Assembly (NCBI GenBank): GCA_020723045.1
Contig: DYJQ01000022.1
Location: 2,291-16,162 of the forward strand
Direction of reading: 5' to 3'
Length of the DNA: 13,872 nt
Source of the DNA: Candidatus Micrarchaeum sp.
Lineage (GTDB): Archaea > Micrarchaeota > Micrarchaeia > CAILAH01
Shown here: one piece after another, positions 1-6,069 of the stretch
Position numbering within the stretch: the first letter of the stretch is position 1
How the letters are laid out: every line of letters begins with the position of its first letter
The notes under the pieces: generated by a model
What the model saw: only the letters and a program-made list of their open reading frames with translations
Databases searched by the model: none
What the model was told of the DNA's origin: nothing
Program-made: the position numbers and the translations under genes

Positions 1-46
1 TATCAGCCACCATTAATGCATCCCTTGGGGGAGGTTTATTGTTAAT

Positions 47-196
47 ATGGTGGAGATGAGCGCAGTTGAGATAAAGGAAGGGGGCACAGACAAGAAGAAG
101 AGGTTTTATATGGGTGGCGCACAGCGCGGCCAGTTGCCGAACACTTTCGATCTTGGTCGAGCATTACAACAACTTGTATTATTTCATAAGAGTTAA
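47..196 (+). CDS. Doubtful 49-aa small ORF of unknown function
   Basis: An ATG at 47 opens 49 codons ending in TAA at 194-196. The product starts MVEMSAVEIKEGG, has a KKK run near residue 18 and shows no motif or membrane segment that I recognise. It sits just before a terminator-like hairpin (200-222), which fits the end of a transcription unit. Its codons (CTT, GGT, CGA, TTA, CAA) look less like those of the neighbouring genes, so this may be untranslated sequence or a degraded gene tail. An overlapping alternative is a frame open from base 1 that stops at TAA 43-45. I cannot assign a function. Confidence 0.22.
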   Translation: MVEMSAVEIKEGGTDKKKRFYMGGAQRGQLPNTFDLGRALQQLVLFHKS

Positions 197-199
197 ATC

Positions 200-222
200 A
201 ACCGATGACCCGCGGTTTTTTT
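200..222 (+). terminator. Hairpin plus T-run, likely terminator of the upstream unit
   Basis: AACCG (200-204) can pair with CGGTT (213-217) across an 8-base loop, and the 3' arm runs into seven T residues (216-222). A T-run is the main archaeal termination signal. The position, just after the small ORF and before the TATA box of the hydrogenase unit, suits a boundary between two transcription units. The stem is only 5 bp, so the T-run is probably the effective part. Confidence 0.4.
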
Positions 223-285
223 ATACATTCTCATTTAGGGGGCCATTCGCGATGCCCGGGCCTGATGATGTGCACAAATTGCTGG

Positions 286-296
286 TATAAAAATAT
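286..296 (+). promoter_or_regulatory. TATA box of the hydrogenase operon
   Basis: TATAAAAATAT is the best TATA match in the first 300 bases. Its centre (about 290) lies 25 bp before ATG 315, the same spacing as for several other first-of-operon genes in this window. It includes the in-frame stop at 288-290, which limits how far upstream the small subunit can start. The position predicts a leaderless or nearly leaderless mRNA and argues against ATG 300. Confidence 0.5.
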
Positions 297-314
297 TCAA
301 TGCCTAACCAAATC

Positions 315-797
315 ATGCCTAAGATGCGTGTAGGGTGGATTACGTTCACGTGCAGTGAGGACAGCACCATGGTATTTCTCGAGTTATTGAACAAGAACTT
401 TTTTGAGTGGGATAATAGGATGGAGTTTGCATACTGCAAGGTTTTGAAGCGGGAGGGAAGCGTGCTCCAAACTAAGGATGTGGATGTGTTCTTTGTGGAA
501 GGCGCGATAAGCACCGATGATGAAGAGAAAAAGCTGAGGCACATACGCAACATCTCAAAATACGTGGTTGCAGTGGGCTCGTGCGCGTGCACGGGCATGC
601 CCTCCGCACAGAGAAACTTATTCGACAAGGCAATGCAGGCAGAGATAGAGGAAAGGCTGTTGAAGCATAACCTGCGCAAGAATGTTGAGCCTATAAACAA
701 ATTCATAAAGGTTGATGATTATGTTATGGGATGCCCGATGGGAGAGGAGATATTTGTGAAGACACTTAATAAATATTTCACGCTTTTTGGTGTTTGA
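315..797 (+). CDS. [NiFe]-hydrogenase small subunit, short, proximal cluster with Asp ligand
   Basis: This is the electron-transferring small subunit of a cytoplasmic, group-3-like [NiFe] hydrogenase, homologous to HydD/HoxY/FrhG and to the 20-kDa NADH dehydrogenase family. Numbered from ATG 315 (160 aa), the cluster-binding landmarks are TFTCSED (C13, D16), GSCACTG (C90, C92) and MGCPMGEE (C140). The first motif is normally CxxC, and here the second position is Asp. The protein lacks the twin-arginine signal and the long ferredoxin-like C-terminal part of larger small subunits, so it probably carries one cluster only, as in HoxY-type proteins. ATG 300 and ATG 324 are alternative starts; 315 fits the TATA spacing best. 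The large-subunit gene follows 41 bp downstream. The family call is firm; the subgroup and electron acceptor are not visible, because no flavin or diaphorase subunit lies in the window. Confidence 0.88.
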   Translation: MPKMRVGWITFTCSEDSTMVFLELLNKNFFEWDNRMEFAYCKVLKREGSVLQTKDVDVFFVEGAISTDDEEKKLRHIRNISKYVVAVGSCACTGMPSAQRNLFDKAMQAEIEERLLKHNLRKNVEPINKFIKVDDYVMGCPMGEEIFVKTLNKYFTLFGV

Positions 798-828
798 TAT
801 GGCAGATGCAATAGTATGCTGTTCATTT

Positions 829-832
829 GGTG
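829..832 (+). promoter_or_regulatory. GGTG ribosome-binding site before the large subunit
   Basis: GGTG matches the core of archaeal Shine-Dalgarno sequences and is spaced six bases from ATG 839, which decides the start against TTG 827 and GTG 830. The same GGTG-N6-ATG arrangement occurs 40 bp upstream at 789-801. Confidence 0.4.
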
Positions 833-838
833 TTTGGT

Positions 839-2137
839 ATGCATAAGGAGAATTTCGATATTACTCTTGACAACCTGAGCAAGATAGAAGGGCACGCCGG
901 CATTGATATAAGTGTGAGGAACGGTGAGGTGCAGAATGTAAAGCTGAGAATTGTCGAGAACATGCGATTCTTCATGGAATCGGCCCGAGGGAAACGGTTC
1001 AACAGTGTGCACCAGCTCGTTTCAAGGATATGCGGTACGTGCAGCACGGCACACCTGATGGGGTGTATTGAGTGTATAGAGAACATATTCGGTATACAAC
1101 CGAGCGGGCAGGCCAAGGCGTTGAAGCACCTTACCATGAACGGCTTACAAATACGCGACCATGCAATGCACCTTTTCTTCTTCTGTCTGCCTGACTTATA
1201 CGGAAAGGATTCGGTGCTTGACTTCAAGAGCGATGATGAAAAAGAGCTGTTGCATAAGGCACTGCACGTCAAGGATGTCGGGAACACCATTGGAAATGTG
1301 ATTGCGGGCCGTGCCATCCATCCCACACTGCCAACAATCGGCGGGTTCCTCCACGCGCCTAAACAGGATGACGTGAAAAAATTGATTGAGATGATAAGGG
1401 CGGAACGGGAAAAGGCAGTAGAGTTTGTAGACCTATTCTATAATTGGGATAAGAGGCTGGAGCGCGATACGAATTATGTAGCAAGCAGGAGCGATAAAAT
1501 CTACAATTTTTGGGAAGGCGACCTGATGGACTCGCGCGGCTTTTGCATACCTAACTTTAGTTTCACAGACCATCTCAACCGTGTGGTTATTCCTTATTCG
1601 CAGGCAGAGGGTTTTCTCTATAATGGCGATACGTATATGGTTGGTGCCCTAGCAAGAATGAATATTGGGAAAGACACACTGCATAAGGATACACGGCACG
1701 ACCTCTCAAAATATCTTTCCGTATTTCCATCAAGGAATGTATATCACAACAACCTCGCGCAGGCAATAGAGATCGTGCATGCGATGGACCATTCGTTGGA
1801 AATCCTTGAGACAATGGAATTCAAGGATGAGAGACCGCCACAGGTTGAGCCCACACAGGCTGGGGGTACTGGCATCGTTGAGGCACCGCGCGGCACGCTC
1901 TACTACTACCTTGAATTTGACGGCAACGGAAATGTTGGGCAGGCAAACCTCGTCATCCCAACTGCGCAGAACCAGATAATGATGGAGAAGGACTGCGGCC
2001 GTGCAGTGCAGGCGTGCATTGAGAATGGAATGGATAAGGAAGAGATTGAGAGGGAACTCGAGATGCTCATACGCGCATATGACCCCTGCATGAGCTGTGC
2101 AACACACTTTCTACAAGTAAATTGGAAAGAGCAATAG
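839..2137 (+). CDS. [NiFe]-hydrogenase large (catalytic) subunit, group 3-like
   Basis: This is the catalytic subunit that carries the Ni-Fe(CN)2CO centre and oxidises H2 or reduces protons. From ATG 839 it has 432 residues. The N-terminal nickel motif is RICGTCSTAH (C65, C68, H72), and KIEGH near residue 15 corresponds to the usual RIEGH. The C-terminal motif is DPCMSCATH (C417, C420, H423). EAPRGTL followed by a VIPTAQN-like segment is typical of group 3 enzymes such as HydA and Mvh/Frh large subunits. Nine residues follow H423, so a C-terminal peptide must be removed by a maturation protease; a candidate is encoded at 5628-6017. TTG 827 and GTG 830 are possible upstream starts. ATG 839 is preferred because GGTG (829-832) lies six bases before it. 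All metal ligands are present, so the enzyme looks functional. Confidence 0.93.
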   Translation: MHKENFDITLDNLSKIEGHAGIDISVRNGEVQNVKLRIVENMRFFMESARGKRFNSVHQLVSRICGTCSTAHLMGCIECIENIFGIQPSGQAKALKHLTMNGLQIRDHAMHLFFFCLPDLYGKDSVLDFKSDDEKELLHKALHVKDVGNTIGNVIAGRAIHPTLPTIGGFLHAPKQDDVKKLIEMIRAEREKAVEFVDLFYNWDKRLERDTNYVASRSDKIYNFWEGDLMDSRGFCIPNFSFTDHLNRVVIPYSQAEGFLYNGDTYMVGALARMNIGKDTLHKDTRHDLSKYLSVFPSRNVYHNNLAQAIEIVHAMDHSLEILETMEFKDERPPQVEPTQAGGTGIVEAPRGTLYYYLEFDGNGNVGQANLVIPTAQNQIMMEKDCGRAVQACIENGMDKEEIERELEMLIRAYDPCMSCATHFLQVNWKEQ

Positions 2138-2162
2138 TTCTATTTTCAAAAGAGCATTTTGT

Positions 2163-2798
2163 TCACAGTATGTTTTTTATTTCAGTTATTTTATCTATTG
2201 CGATATCGGCCCCCGCCTTTATCAACTCCTGTTTTGTGAATGTGTTTGTGATTGCAATGCAGTATATGCCTGCGGCCTTGGCACTCCTAATACCGTGAAG
2301 CGAATCCTCCACAACCACGCATTGCGGCGGCTTGAGCCCGAGCATCGCAACTGCCCTAAGGTAAGGCTCTGGGTCTGGCTTGCCGTTTATCGTATCATCC
2401 CCAGTAATAATGACATCAAAAAAATCACGCATCCCCGTGTTGTCAATCGTAGCATAAACACATTCGCGAGGGCTCGAGCTCACCAGTGCAACCTTATACC
2501 TGCTCGAGGCCCACTTCAACGTCTCAATGGCCCCATCAAATGCCCTTATCTCGCCGATAACTTTCCTGAACTCTACCATCTTTCTCTCAACGAGCACTTG
2601 TGGGTCAGCGGCAATATTATACATTCTCACTGCCGTTCTAAACACATTAATCTGTGTCAGCCCTCTTATCTCATTCCATCTCTCATCGATTTTAACACCG
2701 TATGCCGCAAGCACCTCGGCATCTGCCTTCTCATGCACGGGCTCGGTATCTGTAAGCACACCATCAAGGTCGAAAATAATGCCATCAATATCCTGCAT
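2163..2798 (-). CDS. HAD-superfamily phosphatase/phosphomutase (beta-PGM/phosphoglycolate phosphatase-like)
   Basis: This is a HAD hydrolase of subfamily I, 211 residues, a normal length for this class, and probably cytoplasmic. Motif I is FDLDGVLTDTE with nucleophile D10 and acid/base D12. Motif II is the VSSS segment around S107, motif III is K140 in NGKPDPEPY, and motif IV is VVVEDSLHG with E164 and D165. The alpha-helical cap lies between about residues 18 and 90. Family knowledge suggests dephosphorylation of a small phosphorylated metabolite or a phosphosugar mutase, and the substrate cannot be read from the sequence. The gene is convergent with the hydrogenase large subunit, with 25 bp between stops, and follows the lipoprotein gene by 37 bp. 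It has its own TATA-like element, so it may be transcribed separately. Confidence 0.9.
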   Translation of the reverse strand: MQDIDGIIFDLDGVLTDTEPVHEKADAEVLAAYGVKIDERWNEIRGLTQINVFRTAVRMYNIAADPQVLVERKMVEFRKVIGEIRAFDGAIETLKWASSRYKVALVSSSPRECVYATIDNTGMRDFFDVIITGDDTINGKPDPEPYLRAVAMLGLKPPQCVVVEDSLHGIRSAKAAGIYCIAITNTFTKQELIKAGADIAIDKITEIKNIL

Positions 2799-2821
2799 AA
2801 AGAAATAGATAGAATAAGAAA

Positions 2822-2829
2822 GATTAAAA
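2822..2829 (-). promoter_or_regulatory. TATA-like element of the HAD gene
   Basis: On the minus strand this reads GTTTTAAT, centred about 27 bp before ATG 2798. No Shine-Dalgarno sequence is visible, so leaderless translation is likely. It lies in the 37-bp gap after the lipoprotein stop codon. Confidence 0.35.
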
Positions 2830-2835
2830 CTCAGT

Positions 2836-3624
2836 CTATGCCTCTTTCACAGTAACCTTGCCCGTTGCCTTGAGAAGGTTGCCGGCAAGCCAGAACAGTC
2901 TGTACTCAAATGAGTTGTCGGCAGTGAACTTCACTTCATACGTGCTTCCGGGCATGAGTGCTGGCGCATCCTTCCACGCGGGGCTGAGTATGCGGACACC
3001 GTTCTGGTGCGTGCCCTCAGATGCGACCTCAAACTTTATTATGACGACGTCGCCCTTGTTCACTTCAATCTCAGCCGGCTCAAACCCTGCATCACTCACA
3101 GTTACTGTAAATTCCCTCAAGGTCTCTCCCTTCTCGCCCTTGACAATAAATGAGACCTCATCACTCCACACGTTCTTGCCGTCGATTATGGTGTGCGCCC
3201 TAGCGTAGTATGTTCCTGGCTCACTGATCTTCACGTACGAATTGAACTCGCCGGGTACTGTGAAACTGCCAGAGGTGTAATCCTCGCTCATCATCGTGTA
3301 TGCAGTGTCCTGCGGTGTGGATGCATCACTCACGATGGGGGTGCTTACCTTGCCCAAGTGCACTGCAGTGTGCGGTACCGTTCCCTTAACACCGCTTATC
3401 GACCACTTGAAGAACCCATTCTCGTTTGCGTTCATCTCAGTTGGGTATTCAAGCAGGATGGCTTTTGGGGTCTCCTTGATGGTCTCCTCGACTGGCGTAG
3501 TGATTTCCTGATCTTCAGGCGCTGGTGTTTCATTCGGTTTGGGTTGCACCTGCGTCTGCCCACCTATACACCCTGCCGCTACTACAAACAACAGGAACAG
3601 CGGAACTAAAACATTCATCTTCAT
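2836..3624 (-). CDS. Secreted lipoprotein with degenerate cupredoxin-like domain
   Basis: The 262-residue product begins with a short charged stretch, a hydrophobic segment (residues 5-18) and a lipobox ending AAGC (C19), so it should be exported and lipid-anchored on the outer face of the membrane. Residues 23-53 are a Pro/Glu/Thr-rich linker. Residues 54-162 look like a beta-sandwich domain with conserved-looking His at 85, 89 and 144. Residues 171-260 resemble a cupredoxin fold (SDAGFEPAEIEVNKGD opening, THQNG, MPGSTYEVKF). The usual second copper-site cluster (Cys, His, Met near the C-terminus) is missing: after EYRLFWLAG there is no Cys or His, so only H206 remains. It probably does not hold a type-1 copper. 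The function is unknown; a binding or electron-transfer-related surface role is a guess. Confidence 0.72.
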   Translation of the reverse strand: MKMNVLVPLFLLFVVAAGCIGGQTQVQPKPNETPAPEDQEITTPVEETIKETPKAILLEYPTEMNANENGFFKWSISGVKGTVPHTAVHLGKVSTPIVSDASTPQDTAYTMMSEDYTSGSFTVPGEFNSYVKISEPGTYYARAHTIIDGKNVWSDEVSFIVKGEKGETLREFTVTVSDAGFEPAEIEVNKGDVVIIKFEVASEGTHQNGVRILSPAWKDAPALMPGSTYEVKFTADNSFEYRLFWLAGNLLKATGKVTVKEA

Positions 3625-3630
3625 ATGTGT

Positions 3631-3636
3631 ATCACC
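3631..3636 (-). promoter_or_regulatory. Shine-Dalgarno site of the lipoprotein gene
   Basis: On the minus strand this reads GGTGAT, a full match to the archaeal anti-Shine-Dalgarno core, six bases before ATG 3624. It supports ATG 3624 over the in-frame ATG at 3618. If the TATA element at 3651-3660 drives this gene with usual spacing, the transcript would start inside or after this site, so a more upstream start may also be used. Confidence 0.45.
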
Positions 3637-3650
3637 TATTATAAGCTCTG

Positions 3651-3660
3651 GTTATATAAC
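3651..3660. promoter_or_regulatory. Palindromic TATA element between divergent genes
   Basis: GTTATATAAC is a perfect 10-bp palindrome. It lies 27 bp from the lipoprotein ATG (3624, minus strand) and 28 bp from the membrane-protein ATG (3688, plus strand). A symmetric TATA box can direct transcription both ways if flanking BRE sequences allow, so this is a candidate bidirectional promoter. The 63-bp gap holds no other gene. Confidence 0.45.
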
Positions 3661-3687
3661 TGTGCATCAATACTTTTTAAGTTTTAG

Positions 3688-4056
3688 ATGGTTTTAATAT
3701 TTATGAGATACAGCGTAAAACGCATAAGCATCGTGCCAGCACTCAAGGTATCGGCTGTGATGCATGCGATATTATTCCTTCTGGCGGGCATACTCTACGG
3801 TGGCGTGATCCTCATAATGTCAATTGTTAGCTTTGCATACGGCGGTGTGGGTGTTGAGAGCGGAGGTATAAGTATTGCAATGGTCCTTCTCTCATTGATA
3901 GGCCTGCCCATCCTTGGGTTGGTATGCGGCGCAGTCATGGGCGTGGTGTTTGCACTCCTCTACAATGCAGTTGCCGAGTATATAGCGCCCCTCAGAGTGG
4001 AACTCATAGAGTTTGAGGGAAAGGAGGAAATAGAGATAAAGCATCCCAAAATATGA
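3688..4056 (+). CDS. Small integral membrane protein with two hydrophobic helices
   Basis: The 122-residue product has a basic N-terminus (RYSVKRISIVPALKVSA), two strongly hydrophobic segments (about residues 22-50 and 61-93) and a charged C-terminal tail ending IKHPKI. The segment LYNAVAEYIAPLRVELIEFEG recalls small prokaryotic membrane proteins (DUF3566-like) in which a YN motif follows the second helix and precedes a beta strand. I hold that resemblance only weakly and assign no function. ATG 3688 fits the palindromic TATA element; ATG 3703 is an alternative that keeps the RYSVKR start. It is divergent from the lipoprotein gene and convergent with the HUMPS gene, with 23 bp between stops. 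Confidence 0.7.
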   Translation: MVLIFMRYSVKRISIVPALKVSAVMHAILFLLAGILYGGVILIMSIVSFAYGGVGVESGGISIAMVLLSLIGLPILGLVCGAVMGVVFALLYNAVAEYIAPLRVELIEFEGKEEIEIKHPKI

Positions 4057-4079
4057 CCCGTGCGGTTTCTCTCCATCCC

Positions 4080-4748
4080 TCATCCTATTCCTTTCAAAAA
4101 TTCGAAGGCTAACTTATCTATATTGCTATCCATACTTATGCCCTCAAAGAGGTCGTCTGGTGCAACTATATTAATTGTGACTATGTTCGCGCCATTGAAT
4201 GAGGCGCTCTGCGCACCACGTAGGTCTATACCACCAGCCGCAGATACCAACACGTCAAACTTGCTCTTAACGCGCTTTATATGCACATAATTTATGACCT
4301 TCCCCCGTGTGCTCTCCTCATCCCGTCCCTTGTGGAGCACGACCACGTTCGGCGGTGCTTTAAGCTTCATGAGCACATCCCTCAACGGGTCGTTCACGCC
4401 AATCATGTCTATAAAGGAATCGATACCATACTTCTTGCACTCCTCCACGAAGAGGTCAATTGTTTCCTTAGGGGCTGAGCCAAGCACAGTCGCGCCGTTT
4501 GCACCCGCCCTCACCACCTCTATTACCTCCTCTGCAGCGCCATCAGCAGTCTTTATATCTGCAACAATGTAACCCGGCCACATCCCACGTACAAACCTTA
4601 TTGCATCCTCACCCTCTCTCTTTATGTACGGTGTACCAACCTCAATGAGTATGCGGGGATCGCGTGGTATCCGTGGCAATAACCTTGCCGTGATGAGAGA
4701 ATTACTGTTGAAAGCTAGCTGCAGGTATCTGTATTTTTGGTCAAGCAT
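4080..4748 (-). CDS. Orotidine-5'-phosphate decarboxylase / HUMPS-family protein (hexulose-6-phosphate synthase-like)
   Basis: This is a TIM-barrel enzyme of the OMP decarboxylase superfamily. In residue numbers counted from the upstream GTG 4760, the landmarks are E40 in IEVGTPYIK, the D-x-K-T-x-D signature ADIKTAD (D68, K70, D73), a GA-rich strand followed by VLGSAP, VVLHKGRDEE (H143), and a phosphate-binding AAGGID segment. The pattern resembles hexulose-6-phosphate synthase and related HUMPS proteins more than classical PyrF. In archaea such enzymes serve ribulose-monophosphate chemistry, for example pentose supply, but this member's substrate is not proven. ATG 4748 (222 aa) is chosen because GGGTGGT lies seven bases upstream; GTG 4760 overlaps that site. 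It follows the slipin gene by 35 bp and is probably co-transcribed with it. Confidence 0.82.
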   Translation of the reverse strand: MLDQKYRYLQLAFNSNSLITARLLPRIPRDPRILIEVGTPYIKREGEDAIRFVRGMWPGYIVADIKTADGAAEEVIEVVRAGANGATVLGSAPKETIDLFVEECKKYGIDSFIDMIGVNDPLRDVLMKLKAPPNVVVLHKGRDEESTRGKVINYVHIKRVKSKFDVLVSAAGGIDLRGAQSASFNGANIVTINIVAPDDLFEGISMDSNIDKLAFEFLKGIG

Positions 4749-4755
4749 ACTATTT

Positions 4756-4762
4756 ACCACCC
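4756..4762 (-). promoter_or_regulatory. Ribosome-binding site of the HUMPS gene
   Basis: On the minus strand this reads GGGTGGT, seven bases before ATG 4748. It favours that start over GTG 4760, which lies inside the site. It fits a downstream operon gene using a Shine-Dalgarno sequence. Confidence 0.4.
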
Positions 4763-4783
4763 GCTTTCACACTATTCTCGCTC

Positions 4784-5569
4784 CTACTTCTTTTCGCCGA
4801 GCAGGTCCCCAACCACCTTGGCATACTCGGTCGGAAGAAGGAGTACTATTTTCTCTGATGGGTCCGCTGCAATGTCCCTTATGGTCTGGAGCGTCCTGAG
4901 ATGGAGCGCGCCAGTTGATTTCGACAGGTTTTCCGCCGCCTTCCTCAAGTTTTCAGATGCCTGCAACTCACCTTCGGACACGATCACGGTTGCCCTCCTC
5001 TCTCTCTCAGCCTCCGCCTGCTTTGCCATCGCCCGCTTCATCTCGGCCGGCAGCTCAATCTCCTGTATCTTGATTGAAGAAATGTCAACACCCCACTCAG
5101 AGGTCTCAGCATCGACGATCTTCTTTATTGCCTGCGCCACTTTCTCTCTCTCAGTGAGCACGAAATCGAGTTCGCTATTGCCGATCACATCTCTCAGCGC
5201 GGCCTGCGTGTACTGTCTCACTGCAAAATCATAATTCTGTATTTTCAGGACCGCATCCTCCGGCTTTTCGACCTTGTAGTATACAACTGTATTCACGAGC
5301 ACTGGTATGTTATCCTTTGTGATGACCTCCTGTTTTGGCACGTCTGCGGTCGTAATCCTCATGTCAACGACGCGGAGCTCCTGTAGCCACGGGATTATGA
5401 TTGTGAGGCCGGGAGGCACCGTCTTCTGGTACTTGCCCAGCTGGAATAATATACCCGTTTGGTACTGGTAAAGCACCCTTATAGACCCCAGCAGGGCAAT
5501 GAACACAGCGATAGCAACCGGTATGAATAATACAGAACACGTGCCGAGAATGATTCCTTCGAATTCCAT
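4784..5569 (-). CDS. Slipin (prokaryotic stomatin, SPFH/Band 7 family)
   Basis: This is a membrane-anchored SPFH protein of 261 residues. One N-terminal hydrophobic segment (about 8-30) is followed by the SPFH domain, with TGILFQLGKYQK, VPPGLTIIIP, TKDNIPVLVNTVVYYKV, and ALRDVIGNSELDFVLTERE near residues 124-142. EWGVDISSIKIQEIELPAEM (159-178) leads into a charged coiled-coil region (about 178-216). Stomatins oligomerise on membranes and organise or regulate neighbouring membrane proteins. In other archaea they often sit next to an NfeD-type protease; no NfeD gene is in this window. Here the neighbours are the hydrogenase maturation protease upstream (58-bp gap) and the HUMPS enzyme downstream. 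ATG 5569 fits a TATA element 26 bp upstream. Confidence 0.93.
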   Translation of the reverse strand: MEFEGIILGTCSVLFIPVAIAVFIALLGSIRVLYQYQTGILFQLGKYQKTVPPGLTIIIPWLQELRVVDMRITTADVPKQEVITKDNIPVLVNTVVYYKVEKPEDAVLKIQNYDFAVRQYTQAALRDVIGNSELDFVLTEREKVAQAIKKIVDAETSEWGVDISSIKIQEIELPAEMKRAMAKQAEAERERRATVIVSEGELQASENLRKAAENLSKSTGALHLRTLQTIRDIAADPSEKIVLLLPTEYAKVVGDLLGEKK

Positions 5570-5589
5570 GATTATGAATTAGATTAACA

Positions 5590-5598
5590 TTTTATAAG
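5590..5598 (-). promoter_or_regulatory. TATA box of the slipin gene
   Basis: On the minus strand this reads CTTATAAAA, centred about 25 bp before ATG 5569. No Shine-Dalgarno sequence is visible, so leaderless translation is likely. It lies in the 58-bp gap after the maturation-protease gene, so slipin and the HUMPS gene can form their own transcript. Confidence 0.5.
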
Positions 5599-5627
5599 GC
5601 TTACAATAAAGCAGTGTGGCTAATTTG

Positions 5628-6017
5628 TCATTTGCCAATATCCGCAATTGCCCCGCATACCTCGCGTTCGGCATCCATTTCTTCCATCCCGTAAGGTATC
5701 GCTATTATGTGCACCTTCTTCACAATCCCCAAGTTTATCATGAGTTTGAGCTGGAACGCAAAATCGAAATCATGCAACGTGGCGGTAGGCGGTGATTTGA
5801 GTCTGTGTACATCATTTTCATCAAGTATACATACCTTTTCAATCCCCTTCACCACATCTATGGCCCATACCTCTTCGCTCGCAATCTGCTCATTAGGGTC
5901 AAATGGAACAAACTCGTGTTGTGGAAAGTGTGTTTGCAGTTTTGGGATTAGCCTTACTGCTAGGCCATCCTCATAAACAGCACTATTCCCAAGCACTAGG
6001 AACCTCAATCCATACAC
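5628..6017 (-). CDS. Hydrogenase maturation protease (HycI/HybD/FrcD-like)
   Basis: This nickel-dependent endopeptidase family removes the C-terminal peptide of the hydrogenase large subunit after the metal centre is inserted. The 129-residue protein has the family layout: RFLVLGNSAVYEDGLAV at the N-terminus, WAIDVVKG in the middle and TATLHDFDF later. By family alignment D17, D54 and H82 are the likely nickel-sensing ligands; in E. coli HybD the first is Glu. A likely substrate is the large subunit at 839-2137, which ends with nine residues after DPCMSCATH. The given start is GTG 6017. TTG 6008 gives a family-typical MRFLVLGN start and sits 28 bp from the shared TATA element, so it is a real alternative. 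The family call rests on a short, divergent sequence but is supported by the hydrogenase nearby. Confidence 0.75.
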   Translation of the reverse strand: MYGLRFLVLGNSAVYEDGLAVRLIPKLQTHFPQHEFVPFDPNEQIASEEVWAIDVVKGIEKVCILDENDVHRLKSPPTATLHDFDFAFQLKLMINLGIVKKVHIIAIPYGMEEMDAEREVCGAIADIGK

Positions 6018-6023
6018 CCCCCA

Positions 6024-6040
6024 TAATTAATAATATAAAT
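6024..6040. promoter_or_regulatory. A/T-rich shared promoter of two divergent genes
   Basis: This is a pure A/T run (TAATTAATAATATAAAT) between the maturation-protease gene (minus) and the radical SAM gene (plus). On the plus strand AATATAAAT is centred about 34 bp before ATG 6070. On the minus strand ATTTATATT is centred about 28 bp before TTG 6008 and 19 bp before GTG 6017. It probably supplies TATA boxes in both directions. Confidence 0.45.
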
Positions 6041-6069
6041 GGAAATGCAGATATAGCTTGCAGATAGGA

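Noticed and set aside
1..45. Frame open from base 1 (YQPPLMHPLGEVYC then TAA) as the tail of an upstream hydrogenase gene
   Set aside because: Fourteen residues are too few to recognise a family, and the other two frames are also open for part of this stretch.
221..706. 161-codon minus-strand ORF opposite the hydrogenase small subunit
   Set aside because: It is the reverse shadow of a clear hydrogenase gene, and its translation (Ser/Leu/Cys-rich) shows no domain.
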